Positions 25,301-34,842 are shown, counted from the stretch's first letter. The stretch: DNA of 64,000 bases from Variovorax ginsengisoli (GCF_006438845.1 NZ_RCZJ01000001.1:124001-188000); one strand, 5' to 3'. Notes: generated by a model not told the origin, from the letters alone. Program-made: numbers and translations.

Positions 25301-28300
25301 ATGAACCTGTCCAAGCCCTTCGTCGAACGCCCGATCGCCACCATCCTGCTGACGATCGGCATCGCGCTGGCCGGGATCGCAGCCTTTTTCGTGCTGCCGG
25401 TGTCGCCGCTGCCGAAGGTCGACTTCCCGATCATCTCGGTGAGCGCCAGCCTGGCCGGGGCCAGCCCCGACACCATGGCCAGCAGCGTGGCGACGCCGCT
25501 GGAGCGACGCCTGGGTACGATCGCCGGAGTCAACGAGATGACCTCGACCAGCTCGACCGGCTCGGCGCGCGTCACGCTGCAGTTCGACCTCGACCGCAAC
25601 ATCGACGGCGCCGCGCGCGAGGTGCAGGCCGCCATCAATGCGGCGCGCGCCGACCTGCCGGCCACGCTGCGCAGCAACCCGACCTACCGCAAGGCCAACC
25701 CGGCGTCGGCGCCCGTGGTGATCCTGGCGCTCACGTCGAAGACCAAGACGCCGGGGCAGATCTACGACGCGGTGTCGAACATCGTGAGCCAGCGGCTGTC
25801 GCAGGTCGAGGGCGTGGGCGACGTCGAGATCGGCGGCGGCTCGCTGCCGGCGGTGCGGGTCGAGCTGCTGCCCTTCGCGCTCAACCAGTACGGCATCAGC
25901 ACCGAGGACGTGCGTGCCGCGATCCAGGCCACCAACGCCAACCGGCCCAAGGGCGCGATCGAGGGCGAGGGCCGGCGGCTGCAGATCTACACGCCGTCGC
26001 CTGCCCGGCGCGCAGCCGAGTACCGCTCGATGATCGTGGCCTGGCGCAACAACGCCGCGGTGCGCCTGTCGGACGTGGCCAACGTCGTCGATGGCGTGGA
26101 GAACCGTCGCACGCTGGGTCTGTTCAACGGCGAGCCGGCCATCATCGTGCTGATCACGCGCGAGCCCAGCGCCAACATCATCGAAACGGTCGACCGGGTG
26201 CGTGCGCTGATCCCCGAACTGCGCGCCCAGCTGCCGCAGGACATCGACGTGCAGGTGGCGTCGGACAGCACCAATTCCATCCGCGCCTCGCTCAAGGAGA
26301 TCGAGCTGACGCTGGTGGTGTCGATCGTGCTGGTGGTGCTGGTGGTGGGCCTGTTCCTGCGCAAGGCGCGCGCGACCATCGTGCCGGCAGTGGCCACGGT
26401 GGTGTCGCTGCTAGGGACCTTCGGCGTGATGTACCTGCTGGGCTTTAGCCTGAACAACCTGAGCCTGATGGCGCTGACCGTCGCAACTGGTTTCGTGGTC
26501 GACGACGCCATCGTGGTGCTCGAGAACACCATGCGCCACATCGAGGCCGGCATGGACCGCACCGAAGCTGCGCTCAAGGGCGCGCGCGAGGTCGGCTTCA
26601 CGGTGCTGTCGATCAGCCTGTCGCTGGTGGCGGTGTTCATTCCGCTGCTGTTCATGGACGGGCAGGTGGGCCGGCTGTTCCGCGAATTCGCCATCACGCT
26701 GTCGGCCGCGGTGCTGATCTCGCTCGTCATCTCACTGACCACCACACCCATGATGTGCGCGCTGCTGCTGCGCCCCGAGCCGGCGCACGAAGGCCCGCCG
26801 CGGCGCGCGTCGTGGCCGGCGCGCTGGGCAGAGCGCGGCTACGACGCGACGCTGCGTGTGTACGAACGCTCGCTCGACTGGGCGCTGGCCAGCAAGACGC
26901 TGGTGATGTTGATTCTGCTGGCGGTGATCGGGCTGAACGTCTACCTTTTCGCCAAGGTGCCCAAGGGCTTCTTCCCGCAGACCGACAACGGCCAGCTCAA
27001 CGGCGGCCTGCGCGCCGACCAGAGCATCTCGTCGCAGGCGCTCGGCGAGAAGCTGCGCGAGGCGGTGGAGATCATCCGCAAGGACCCGGCGGTCGACACC
27101 GTGGTCGGCTTCTCGGGCGGCAGCCGTGCCGGCGGCGGCTTCATGTTCGTCAACCTCAAGCCGCTGGCCGACCGCAAGATCGGCAGCCAGGCGGTGATCG
27201 CGCGGCTGCGGCCGCAGCTCGACCGGCTCACGGGCCTGCGCGTGTTCCTCGGCCAGGTGCAAGACCTGCGCGGCGGCGGACGGTCGAGCAACTCGACCTA
27301 CCAGTACACGCTGAAGGCCGACAACATCGCCGACCTGCGCAACTGGACGGCCAAGCTGGTCGAGCGGCTCAAGCAGGAGCCGGCGATGACGGACATCGAC
27401 GGTGACCAGTCGGAGAACGGCGTCGAGACCTTCGTGACGGTCGACCGCGAGACCGCGTCGCGCATGGGCATCACGTCGAGCGCGGTTGACAGCGCGCTCT
27501 ACAACGCCTTCGGCCAGCGCTCGGTCGCGACCATCTACGACGAGCTCAACCAGTACGCGGTGATCATGGAGTGGGCGCCGCAGTTCATGCAGGGGCCGGT
27601 CGCGCTGAAGGACCTGTACCTGCCGGCCTCCGCGGCCACCGCCACCGGCGCCACGGTCACCGCCACCTCGGCCAACCCGGGGCAGCGCGGTGCGTCGACC
27701 GGCACGCCGTTGAGCACCACCGCCACCACCATGGTGCCGCTCAGCGCCATCGCCAAGCTGTCGGAACGCGCGATACCGACCTCGATCTCGCACGAGGGCG
27801 GCGAGCTGTCGAGCACCGTGTCTTTCAACCTGGCCGAGGGCGCCACGCTCGGGCAGGCGCAGGTGATCATGGCGCAGGCGAGCGCCGACATCGCGATGCC
27901 GGTGAACGTGCGCGGCAGCTTCGGCGGCACGGCGGCGACCTTCCAGCAGTCGCAAGGTCAGCAGCTCTTCCTGGTGCTGGCTGCACTGGTGGTGATCTAC
28001 ATCGTGCTGGGTGTTCTGTACGAGAGCCTGGTGCACCCGATCACCGTGCTGACCACGCTGCCCTCGGCCGGCGTGGGCGCGGTGCTGGCGTTGTTGTTGC
28101 TGCGCATGGAGTTCTCGCTGATTGCGCTGATCGGCGTCTTCCTGCTGATCGGCATCGTCAAGAAGAACGCGATCCTGATCATCGACTTTGCGCTCGACGC
28201 CGAGCGTGCGCGCGGCCTGAGCGCGGTCGAGGCGGTGCGCGAGGCCTGCATGCTGCGCTTCCGACCGATCCTGATGACCACGCTGGCGGCGGCGCTCGGT

Positions 28301-28510
28301 GCGCTGCCGCTGGCCATCGGCTTCGGCGAGGGTGCCGAGCTGCGCCAGCCGCTGGGCGTGGCGATCGTCGGCGGCCTCATTGCCAGCCAGCTGCTCACGC
28401 TGCTGACGACGCCGGTGGTCTATGTGCTGATGGACAAGCTGCGCCGCCGCGCACCCAACGAACACCGTCTGGCCCGCGCCGACGCGGACGATGCCGCGCC
28501 CGCGGCCTGA
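25301..28510 (+). CDS. mdtC: RND efflux permease, MdtC-like
   Basis: The 1069-residue pump starts MNLSKPFVERPIATILL, the N-terminal pattern of the MdtC/MdtB group. It has the relay motif [17 protein letters not shown] near residue 400 and KKNAILIIDFALDAER late in the protein. It is longer than usual because of a Thr/Ala/Ser-rich insertion of about 35 residues near 773-806 in the second periplasmic loop (ATATGATVTATSANPGQRG). This insertion could affect docking to the adaptor or channel. It should form the mixed pump with MdtB. The long repeat-filled spacer upstream separates it from mdtB, while the channel gene follows at 18 bp. Confidence 0.94.
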   Translation: MNLSKPFVERPIATILLTIGIALAGIAAFFVLPVSPLPKVDFPIISVSASLAGASPDTMASSVATPLERRLGTIAGVNEMTSTSSTGSARVTLQFDLDRNIDGAAREVQAAINAARADLPATLRSNPTYRKANPASAPVVILALTSKTKTPGQIYDAVSNIVSQRLSQVEGVGDVEIGGGSLPAVRVELLPFALNQYGISTEDVRAAIQATNANRPKGAIEGEGRRLQIYTPSPARRAAEYRSMIVAWRNNAAVRLSDVANVVDGVENRRTLGLFNGEPAIIVLITREPSANIIETVDRVRALIPELRAQLPQDIDVQVASDSTNSIRASLKEIELTLVVSIVLVVLVVGLFLRKARATIVPAVATVVSLLGTFGVMYLLGFSLNNLSLMALTVATGFVVDDAIVVLENTMRHIEAGMDRTEAALKGAREVGFTVLSISLSLVAVFIPLLFMDGQVGRLFREFAITLSAAVLISLVISLTTTPMMCALLLRPEPAHEGPPRRASWPARWAERGYDATLRVYERSLDWALASKTLVMLILLAVIGLNVYLFAKVPKGFFPQTDNGQLNGGLRADQSISSQALGEKLREAVEIIRKDPAVDTVVGFSGGSRAGGGFMFVNLKPLADRKIGSQAVIARLRPQLDRLTGLRVFLGQVQDLRGGGRSSNSTYQYTLKADNIADLRNWTAKLVERLKQEPAMTDIDGDQSENGVETFVTVDRETASRMGITSSAVDSALYNAFGQRSVATIYDELNQYAVIMEWAPQFMQGPVALKDLYLPASAATATGATVTATSANPGQRGASTGTPLSTTATTMVPLSAIAKLSERAIPTSISHEGGELSSTVSFNLAEGATLGQAQVIMAQASADIAMPVNVRGSFGGTAATFQQSQGQQLFLVLAALVVIYIVLGVLYESLVHPITVLTTLPSAGVGAVLALLLLRMEFSLIALIGVFLLIGIVKKNAILIIDFALDAERARGLSAVEAVREACMLRFRPILMTTLAAALGALPLAIGFGEGAELRQPLGVAIVGGLIASQLLTLLTTPVVYVLMDKLRRRAPNEHRLARADADDAAPAA

Positions 28511-28528
28511 CACGAGAACGAACCTGCC

Positions 28529-29938
28529 ATGACCTCCCGACGCTTCCTGTCCACACTGACCGCCCTGGCGGCCGCGGCTTCGCTCGCCGCCTGCGCCGTC
28601 GGGCCGGTCTACGAGCGGCCCGCGATGGACGCCCCCACCGCCTGGAAAGAGGCGCCCGCTGCCGAAGGCTGGCTGCCCGCCGCACCGGCCGATGCGCTCG
28701 ACCGCGGGCCTTGGTGGCAGCTTTTCGGCGACGCCGGGCTGGACGCGCTGGCACAACGGGTGCAGGCGTCGAACCAGACCATCGCGATCGCCGTCGCGAA
28801 CTATGCGCAGGCGAGGGCGCTGGTGCGCGAACAGCGCGCGCAGCTGTTTCCCACGGTGTCGTTGTCGGCCGGTGCCGATCGCCGAGGTGGTCGCGGTGCA
28901 GGCAGCACCGGCAACTCCAGCGACATCACCTTGGGCGCCGACTGGGCGCCCGACGTGTGGGGCCGGCTCGGCCAGGCCGTGGGCAGCGCCGAGGCGCAGG
29001 CGGCGGCGAGCGAGGCCGATCTCGCGGCGGCCCGGCTGTCGGCCCTGGGCGAGCTCGCGTCGAACTACTTTGCGTTGCGCGAGGCCGATGCCGAATTGGC
29101 GCTGCTGGCGGCCACGCTCGAAGGCTACGAGCGCTCGCTGGCCATCGCGCGCAACCGCTACGAAGCCGGCATTGCCGCGCAAAGCGACGTGCTGCAGGCG
29201 CAGACGATTCTGGTCAACACGCGGGCAGAGCGCGTGGCGCTGCAGCGCTCGCGCGACACGCTCGAGCACGCCATCGCGGTGCTGGTGGGCGCGGCGCCGG
29301 CCGACTTCCGGCTGCCGGTGGTCGACGCCTGGACGCCGACCGTGCCGGCCGTGCCGCTCGGCGTTCCGTCGACGCTGCTGCAGCGCCGACCGGACATCGC
29401 GTCGGCCGAGCGCGCTGTGGCCGCAGCCAACGCACAGATCGGCATCGAGCGTTCGGCCTATTACCCGAGCTTCAGCCTCAGTGCTTCGGTCGGTCGCTCG
29501 TCGAGCAGGGTGTCGGACCTGTTCAGTGCGTCGAACACGCTGTGGTCGATCGGGCTCTCGGCGGCACAGGTGCTGTTCGACGCCGGCGCCATCGGCGCGC
29601 GCGTCGATTCGGCCAAGGCTGCGCACGATGCTGCCGTGGCGCGCTACCGGCAGACCGTGCTCACCGCCTTCCAGGGTGTCGAAGACCAGCTCACCGCGAC
29701 GGCCAGCCTGGCTCAGCAGGAGGCGCTGCGTCGCGAGGCATCGGCCGCGGCCGATCGCACCGAGCAGCAGATCCTCAATCGTTACCGCGCCGGGCAGGTC
29801 GGCTACACGGAGGTGGTCACGGCGCAAGCGTCGGCGCTGAGCGCCAGACGGACCGTCCTGCAGTTGCAGGTGAACCGGCAGACGGCGGCGGTCGGACTGA
29901 TCCAGGGACTGGGCGGCGGTTGGCAGGCGCCCGGCTAA
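28529..29938 (+). CDS. RND outer-membrane channel lipoprotein (NodT/OprM family)
   Basis: The 469-residue protein has a lipoprotein signal ending LAAC (Cys22). Two repeats of the outer-membrane efflux domain (PF02321) follow, with the TolC-like coiled regions QTIAIAVANYAQARALV near residue 85 and TVLTAFQGVEDQLTA near 380. VGPVYERPAMDAPTAWKEA after the lipobox is typical of NodT. It supplies the outer-membrane exit for MdtABC and lies 18 bp after mdtC in the same operon. The motif LLQRRPDIASAERAV near 290 is strongly conserved in the family. Confidence 0.94.
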   Translation: MTSRRFLSTLTALAAAASLAACAVGPVYERPAMDAPTAWKEAPAAEGWLPAAPADALDRGPWWQLFGDAGLDALAQRVQASNQTIAIAVANYAQARALVREQRAQLFPTVSLSAGADRRGGRGAGSTGNSSDITLGADWAPDVWGRLGQAVGSAEAQAAASEADLAAARLSALGELASNYFALREADAELALLAATLEGYERSLAIARNRYEAGIAAQSDVLQAQTILVNTRAERVALQRSRDTLEHAIAVLVGAAPADFRLPVVDAWTPTVPAVPLGVPSTLLQRRPDIASAERAVAAANAQIGIERSAYYPSFSLSASVGRSSSRVSDLFSASNTLWSIGLSAAQVLFDAGAIGARVDSAKAAHDAAVARYRQTVLTAFQGVEDQLTATASLAQQEALRREASAAADRTEQQILNRYRAGQVGYTEVVTAQASALSARRTVLQLQVNRQTAAVGLIQGLGGGWQAPG

Positions 29939-29973
29939 GGGTTATCCCACGTCGGCCGCAGCGAGGCACTGTC

Positions 29974-29997
29974 TACAATATGGATACCCATCCACAT
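29974..29997 (+). promoter_or_regulatory. Candidate promoter and IclR-type operator of the cupin/SDR/Bug operon
   Basis: A good -10 hexamer, TACAAT (29974-29979), is immediately followed by the dyad ATATGGAT-ACCC-ATCCACAT (29978-29997; TGGAT/ATCCA core perfect). A third related half-site (TTATGGACAG, about 29998-30007) follows. No good -35 is visible. The position, overlapping -10 and start, fits repression by the IclR regulator that ends the operon. Binding is inferred. Confidence 0.45.
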
Positions 29998-30011
29998 TAT
30001 GGACAGATGCA

Positions 30012-30539
30012 ATGCCAGTCGACAGTGTTGACCCGAATCCGATGACCCCGTACCAGTTGGCGTTTCCCCAAGATGCGCTGCCTGAGATCGTGGTGCCCAA
30101 TGCCATTCCCACGGACGAACGCCTGTGGGTGCCGCAGGCCGAGAACGTGTGGTTTCGCCCGCTCTGCCTGAACGCCAGCCAGGGCTACTGGATGAACCTG
30201 CTGCGCGTGCGCAAGTCGGGCGTGCTCAGCCGGCACCGCCATCCGCAGGCCGTGCACGGCTTCGTGCTGAAGGGCCGCTGGCGCTACCTCGAGCACGACT
30301 GGGAAGCCACCGAAGGCAGCTATGTCTATGAGCCACCTGGCGAAACTCACACGCTCTACGTGCCGGAGGACGTCGAGGAAATGATCACCTACTTCCAGGT
30401 CAACGGAGTCATGTACTACACCGACCCGTGGGGCAAGGGCATGGGCTACGAAGACGTGTTCACCAAGATCGACATGTGCCGCAAGCACTTCGAGGAAGTG
30501 GGCCTGGGCGCGGACTTCACCAAGCAATTCATCCGATGA
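30012..30539 (+). CDS. Cupin, 2,4'-dihydroxyacetophenone dioxygenase family
   Basis: The 175-residue protein is a single cupin with a HRHPQAVHGFVLKGRW first motif (H near residues 74-80, Glu replaced by the HGFV pattern) and a second motif GETHTLYVPED near 110. It resembles the 2,4'-dihydroxyacetophenone dioxygenase group, small iron cupins that cleave aryl ketones. No good ribosome site precedes ATG 30012; a second in-frame ATG at 30042 is possible. The operon context (two SDRs, a Bug receptor and an IclR regulator) suggests an enzyme of an import-linked catabolic route, but the substrate is unknown. Confidence 0.8.
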   Translation: MPVDSVDPNPMTPYQLAFPQDALPEIVVPNAIPTDERLWVPQAENVWFRPLCLNASQGYWMNLLRVRKSGVLSRHRHPQAVHGFVLKGRWRYLEHDWEATEGSYVYEPPGETHTLYVPEDVEEMITYFQVNGVMYYTDPWGKGMGYEDVFTKIDMCRKHFEEVGLGADFTKQFIR

Positions 30540-31267
30540 GCTACGGCAACGCCAGCTACGACTTCGCGGGCAGCGTGGCCGTGGTCACCGGCGGCGCGAG
30601 CGGCATCGGCGCCGAGGTGGCCAGCCACTTGGCGCGCAGCGGCGCGCGCGTGGCGGTCTGGGACATGGCCGAGCCCGGCGTGAACGAGGACGCCTGGCAG
30701 GTCGACGTGACCGACCTCGCCGCGGTCGAACTGGCCGCACAGGAGGTGCTCGCGCGCTACGGCCGCATCGACTTCGTGGTCAACAGCGCAGGCTTCGCCG
30801 GGCCGACGATGCCGGTCGACGAATACGACCCGGTGATGTGGCGGCGCATCGTCGATGTGAACCTGGTCGGCACTTTCAACGTGTGCCGCGCCGTGGTGCC
30901 ACACCTGCGCGCGGCAGGCGAGGGCCGCATCGTCAACATCGCATCGCTGGCCGGCAAGGAGGGCACGCCCAACGCATCGGCCTACAGCGCGGCCAAGGCC
31001 GGCGTGCTGGCGCTGACCAAGTCGCTCGGCAAGGAGCTGGCCACGACCGGCATCCTGGTGAACGCCATCGCGCCGGCGGCGGTGCGCACACCGATCCTCG
31101 CGCAGATGTCCATCGCGCATGTGCAGACCATGATCGACAAGAGCCCGATGAAGCGGCTCGGCGAAAGCGCCGAGGTGGCCGAGATGGTGGCCTGGCTGTG
31201 CTCGGGCTCCTGCAGCTTCAACACGGGTTCGGTGTTCGATCTTTCCGGCGGCCGCGCCACTTACTGA
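30536..31267 (+). CDS. Short-chain dehydrogenase/reductase (SDR)
   Basis: The 243-residue protein is a classical SDR: NAD(P)-binding VVTGGASGIGAEVA near residue 15, NSAG near 85, catalytic Ser in NIASLAGKEG near 138, and YSAAKAG with catalytic Tyr/Lys near 150. The catalytic tetrad appears complete. It overlaps the upstream cupin stop by four bases (ATGA) and is followed after 80 bp by a Bug receptor. It probably oxidises or reduces an intermediate of the same route. The substrate cannot be named. Confidence 0.9.
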   Translation: MSYGNASYDFAGSVAVVTGGASGIGAEVASHLARSGARVAVWDMAEPGVNEDAWQVDVTDLAAVELAAQEVLARYGRIDFVVNSAGFAGPTMPVDEYDPVMWRRIVDVNLVGTFNVCRAVVPHLRAAGEGRIVNIASLAGKEGTPNASAYSAAKAGVLALTKSLGKELATTGILVNAIAPAAVRTPILAQMSIAHVQTMIDKSPMKRLGESAEVAEMVAWLCSGSCSFNTGSVFDLSGGRATY

Positions 31268-31347
31268 ACCGACAACCCTTTTCTTTCCTGCGCGGCGCGC
31301 ATCGCATGCGCCGCGCCGACTTTCCAAACCCCTCACTGAGACCTCCC

Positions 31348-32328
31348 ATGATTCGTTTCGCTCTGAACCTGCGCCGCCTCGCGGTCCTCGCCATGCTGCC
31401 CGCCGCAGCGCTCGTCGCCGGCCAAGCCGCGGCACAGGCGCGCGACTTTCCCACCAAGCCGATTGAGCTGGTCGTGCCCTTCCAGCCAGGCGGCGGCACC
31501 GACGCCCTGGCCCGCGCCTTCGCCGATGCCACCCGCAAGCACATGCCGCAAAGCATGGTGATCGTGAACAAGCCGGGTGCCAGCGGCGCCATCGGCTGGC
31601 AGGACGTGATCAACGCCAAGCCCGACGGCTACCGCCTGGCGGTCGTCACCGTGGAACTCACCACGCTGCCGCACATGGGCCTGGCCAAGTTCACCTACGA
31701 CGACCTCACGCCCATCGCCCGGCTCAACGCGGACCAGGCCGCGATCACCGTGCGTGCCGACGCGCCGTGGAACACCATCGAAGAATTCCTCGCCGCCGCC
31801 AAGAAGGAGAGCGGCAAGGTCAGCGTGGGCAATGCCGGCAACGGCTCGATCTGGCACCTGGCTGCGGCCGCGCTGGAAGACAAGACCGGCACCAAGTTCA
31901 ACCACACGCCGTTCCAGGGCGCCGGCCCTGCCGTGCTGGCGCTGCTGGGCGGCCACATCGACGCGGTGGCGGTGAGCCCTGCCGAAGTCACGACCTACGT
32001 GCAAGCCGGCAAGCTCAAGACGCTTGCCGTGATGGCCGAGCAGCGCGTGGCAGGCTTCGACAAGGTGCCGACGCTGAAGGAACGCAATATCGACTTGGTG
32101 ATCGGCACGTGGCGCGGCATCGCGGCACCGAAGAACACGCCGCCGGAAGTGGTCGCCTACCTGAAGAACATGAGCAAGAAGGCGGCCGACGAGCCGGCCT
32201 TCCGCGAGGTGCTGCAGAAGCAGAACCTGGGCTTCTCGTACGCCGACGACGTGGCCTTCAAGGCCAACATGGCCAAGGACAGCGCCTACTTCAAGACGCT
32301 GATGGGCAAGCTCGATATCAAGAATTGA
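31348..32328 (+). CDS. Bug-family (TctC) solute-binding receptor
   Basis: The 326-residue protein has a signal peptide (about residues 1-30, ending AQA). The Bug fold opens DFPTKPIELVVPFQPGGG, with the two conserved loops VNKPGASGAIG near 70-80 and GNAGNGSIWHLAA near 160. Bug proteins deliver carboxylates and related compounds to TctAB transporters. No TctA or TctB gene is near, so it is one of the orphan receptors common in Burkholderiales. It sits inside the cupin/SDR/SDR/IclR operon, which points to its ligand being the pathway's substrate. Confidence 0.9.
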   Translation: MIRFALNLRRLAVLAMLPAAALVAGQAAAQARDFPTKPIELVVPFQPGGGTDALARAFADATRKHMPQSMVIVNKPGASGAIGWQDVINAKPDGYRLAVVTVELTTLPHMGLAKFTYDDLTPIARLNADQAAITVRADAPWNTIEEFLAAAKKESGKVSVGNAGNGSIWHLAAAALEDKTGTKFNHTPFQGAGPAVLALLGGHIDAVAVSPAEVTTYVQAGKLKTLAVMAEQRVAGFDKVPTLKERNIDLVIGTWRGIAAPKNTPPEVVAYLKNMSKKAADEPAFREVLQKQNLGFSYADDVAFKANMAKDSAYFKTLMGKLDIKN

Positions 32329-32348
32329 ACCAGCAGCACACCGACCGC

Positions 32349-33068
32349 ATGACCTACCAGGCAGATCTTTTCAAGGGCAAGCGCGCGCTCGTGTCGGGCG
32401 CGACGCAGGGCATCGGCGCCATCATCGCCAACCACCTGGCTGCGCTCGGCGCGCAGGTGACGGCCATCGGCCTGGGCAACGGCGACGGCACGCTCGATGC
32501 CGCGGTCGAGGTGAAGCAGGCCGACGTGACCTCGGCGGCCAGCGTCGAGGCAGCGCTCGCGCCCATCGACCGGCTCGACATCGTCTTCAACTGCGCGGGC
32601 ATCATCCTGCGCGGTGCCGAGCACGACCTCGAAGTCTTCGAGAAGGTGCTGGCCGTCAACCTGACCGGCACCATGCGCGTGTGCACCGCGGTGCGCGAGC
32701 GTCTGAAGGCCAGTGGCGGCTGCATCGTCAACACTGCGTCGATGTTGAGCTTCTTCGGCGGCGGTCTGGTGCCGGGCTACGCGGCCAGCAAGGGCGGCGT
32801 GGCGCAGCTCACCAAGTCGCTCGCCATCGCCTACGCGGCGGACGGCATCCGCGTGAATGCGGTGGCGCCGGGCTGGATCGCGACACCCCTGACCCAGGCG
32901 CTGCAGGACGACCCGGCCCGCGCCGGCCCGATCCTCGCGCGCACGCCGCTCGGCCGCTGGGGCACGCCCGACGACGTGGCGCGTGCCGCCGTCTTCTTGT
33001 GCACGCCGGCGGCGTCGTTCATGACGGGCGTGATCCTGCCGGTCGACGGCGGGTACATGGTGACCTGA
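32349..33068 (+). CDS. Short-chain dehydrogenase/reductase (SDR)
   Basis: The 239-residue protein is a second classical SDR: LVSGATQGIGAIIANHL near residue 14, NCAGI near 83, catalytic Ser in NTASMLSFFGGG near 130, and GYAASKGGVAQLTKSLA with Tyr/Lys near 145. PGWIATPLT near 180 and LPVDGGYM at the end are also typical. Start ATG 32349 is 20 bp after the Bug stop. It differs enough from the first SDR that the pair probably catalyse successive steps. A link to sugar-acid catabolism is possible but unproven. Confidence 0.9.
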   Translation: MTYQADLFKGKRALVSGATQGIGAIIANHLAALGAQVTAIGLGNGDGTLDAAVEVKQADVTSAASVEAALAPIDRLDIVFNCAGIILRGAEHDLEVFEKVLAVNLTGTMRVCTAVRERLKASGGCIVNTASMLSFFGGGLVPGYAASKGGVAQLTKSLAIAYAADGIRVNAVAPGWIATPLTQALQDDPARAGPILARTPLGRWGTPDDVARAAVFLCTPAASFMTGVILPVDGGYMVT

Positions 33069-33874
33069 TGGTTGCGCCGGTTCAGGCGCAGGTGGCGGGC
33101 ACCGCGTCGTTCTCCAAATTCATGCATGTGCTGCAACTGGTGGCCGACGCGGAAGAACCGGTCAACGTCGGTGCACTGATGCGCGCGAGCGGCTACCCGC
33201 GGCCGACGGTGCACCGCATCGTCGCCGCGCTCATTGCCGAGCGGCTGCTGGTGGAGAACCCGCAGGGCGCGACGCTGGCGCTCGGCCCGAGGCTCATCCA
33301 ACTGGCGAGCCGCAGCTGGGGTCGGTCGGAGCTTCGCCTGGCGGCCGTCGACGAGCTCAAGCGGCTGCGCGACCTCACCGGCGAGACGGTGCACCTGGCC
33401 GTTCCCAACGGCACGAACATGGTCTACATCGAAAAGCTCGAGAGCCCGAGCGCAGTGCGCATGACCTCGCGCATCGGCACCAGCGTGTCGTTGCACGCCA
33501 CGGCAGTCGGCAAGGCCTACATGGCGGCACTCGACGACGATGCGCTCAAGCCATTGCTCAAGGGGCTGCCGATGCCACGCTACACGGCCAATACCACTGC
33601 CGACATCGGCGCACTGCGGGAGGAGATTGCACAGACGCGCGCACGGGGCTGGTCGGTCGATAACGAGGAGAACGAGCCGGGCATCTTTTGCTTCGGCGCG
33701 GTGATCCGCGGCCATGCCGGCACGCCCGTCGCAGCGATCAGCGTGAGCACGCTGGTGTTCCGACAGAAGGAAGACCCGGAGCAGGCCTATGTGGCCCCCC
33801 TGCTGGCATGCTGCCGCGCGATTTCCGAGCGCATCGCACAGACGCCGGCACTGTCGATGGCGGACATCCTCTGA
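33068..33874 (+). CDS. IclR family transcriptional regulator
   Basis: The 268-residue protein has an N-terminal winged helix (about residues 12-75, with VGALMRASGYPRPTVHRIVAAL as the HTH) and a C-terminal effector-binding domain. The latter carries SVSLHATAVGKAYMAA near 140 and VDNEENEPGIFCFGAVIRG near 200, both IclR hallmarks. It overlaps the upstream SDR stop (TGATG), so it is the last gene of the operon and probably regulates it through the dyad at 29978-29997. IclR-type regulators usually respond to a substrate or intermediate of the route they control. Confidence 0.93.
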   Translation: MVAPVQAQVAGTASFSKFMHVLQLVADAEEPVNVGALMRASGYPRPTVHRIVAALIAERLLVENPQGATLALGPRLIQLASRSWGRSELRLAAVDELKRLRDLTGETVHLAVPNGTNMVYIEKLESPSAVRMTSRIGTSVSLHATAVGKAYMAALDDDALKPLLKGLPMPRYTANTTADIGALREEIAQTRARGWSVDNEENEPGIFCFGAVIRGHAGTPVAAISVSTLVFRQKEDPEQAYVAPLLACCRAISERIAQTPALSMADIL

Positions 33875-34017
33875 AGGCGGCGCAGCATCGCGTCGGCCTG
33901 GTTGGCGCTCAGGCCGTACGGCTGCACCATCGGCCATTGCCCCGATAAAACGCACTGTCTGAACGAAAGCTGACCGACGCCCTCGCGATAATCCATGCTC
34001 ATACACAAGGAGCACGC

Positions 34018-34842
34018 GTGGACATTGTTTTGCTGGTCAAGGCCGCCATCATGGGCATCGTCGAGGGCCTGACCGAGTTCCTGCCGATTTCGTCGACAGG
34101 GCATTTGATCCTCGCCGGGGCGCTGATGGATCTGCACGGCGACAAGTTCAAGGTGTTCGAGATCGCGATCCAGACCGGTGCGATCTTCGCGGTCATCCTC
34201 GTCTACTGGCAAAAGATCCATTCGACGGTGGTCGCGCTGCCGCGGCAGGCCAAGGCGCGCCGCTTCGCACTCAATGTGATCATCGGCTTCCTGCCGGCCG
34301 TGGTGCTGGGGCTTCTCTTCGGCAGCCTCATCAAGGCCACGCTGTTCACGCCGGTGGTGGTGGCGAGCACCTTCATCCTCGGTGGCTTCGTCATTCTTTG
34401 GGCGGAGAAGCGGCCGCCTGGTGCGGTGCGCGTCGAGAGCGTCGATGACATGACCCCCTGGGACGCGCTGAAGGTCGGGCTGGTGCAGTGCTTCGCGATG
34501 ATCCCGGGCACCAGCCGCAGCGGCTCGACCATCATCGGCGGCATGCTGCTCGGCCTGAGCCGCAAGGCCGCCACCGACTTCTCCTTCTTCCTCGCCATGC
34601 CCACGCTCATCGGCGCCGGCGTCTACAGCCTTTACAAGGAGCGTGCCCTGCTGTCGGTCGCCGACATTCCGCTGTTCGCGGTCGGGTTGCTGTTTTCCTT
34701 TCTCAGCGCATGGCTGTGTGTGCGCTGGCTGCTGAAGTACATCAGTACGCACACCTTCGTGCCCTTCGCCTACTACCGCATCGTCTTCGGGATCGTGGTG
34801 CTGGCGACGGCGTGGTCCGGCATGGTGGTTTGGGCGGAGTGA
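34018..34842 (+). CDS. uppP: Undecaprenyl-diphosphatase (BacA/UppP)
   Basis: The 274-residue membrane protein has about eight helices and both catalytic motifs of Upp[15 protein letters not shown] near residues 15-30 and PGTSRSGST near 162-170. It recycles the undecaprenyl carrier needed for peptidoglycan and other wall polymers, and over-expression gives bacitracin resistance. The start is GTG 34018, preceded by an AAGGAG ribosome site. It stands alone between the IclR operon and convergent minus-strand genes. Confidence 0.95.
   Translation: MDIVLLVKAAIMGIVEGLTEFLPISSTGHLILAGALMDLHGDKFKVFEIAIQTGAIFAVILVYWQKIHSTVVALPRQAKARRFALNVIIGFLPAVVLGLLFGSLIKATLFTPVVVASTFILGGFVILWAEKRPPGAVRVESVDDMTPWDALKVGLVQCFAMIPGTSRSGSTIIGGMLLGLSRKAATDFSFFLAMPTLIGAGVYSLYKERALLSVADIPLFAVGLLFSFLSAWLCVRWLLKYISTHTFVPFAYYRIVFGIVVLATAWSGMVVWAE

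Noticed and set aside
21466..25677. Very long minus-strand open frame (about 1400 codons) opposite the mdt genes
   Set aside because: Its translation is Arg/Gly/His-rich low-complexity sequence without domains, antisense to strongly conserved RND genes. It is a by-product of high GC and strong codon bias.
26732..29827. Minus-strand frame of about 1030 codons opposite mdtC and the channel gene
   Set aside because: Compositionally biased shadow of two clear plus-strand genes.
33875..34017. Minus-strand stretch MVQPYGLSANQADAMLRR upstream of uppP
   Set aside because: It looks protein-like for 18 residues, but the frame then runs antisense through iclR. No ribosome site or family recognised; probably chance.
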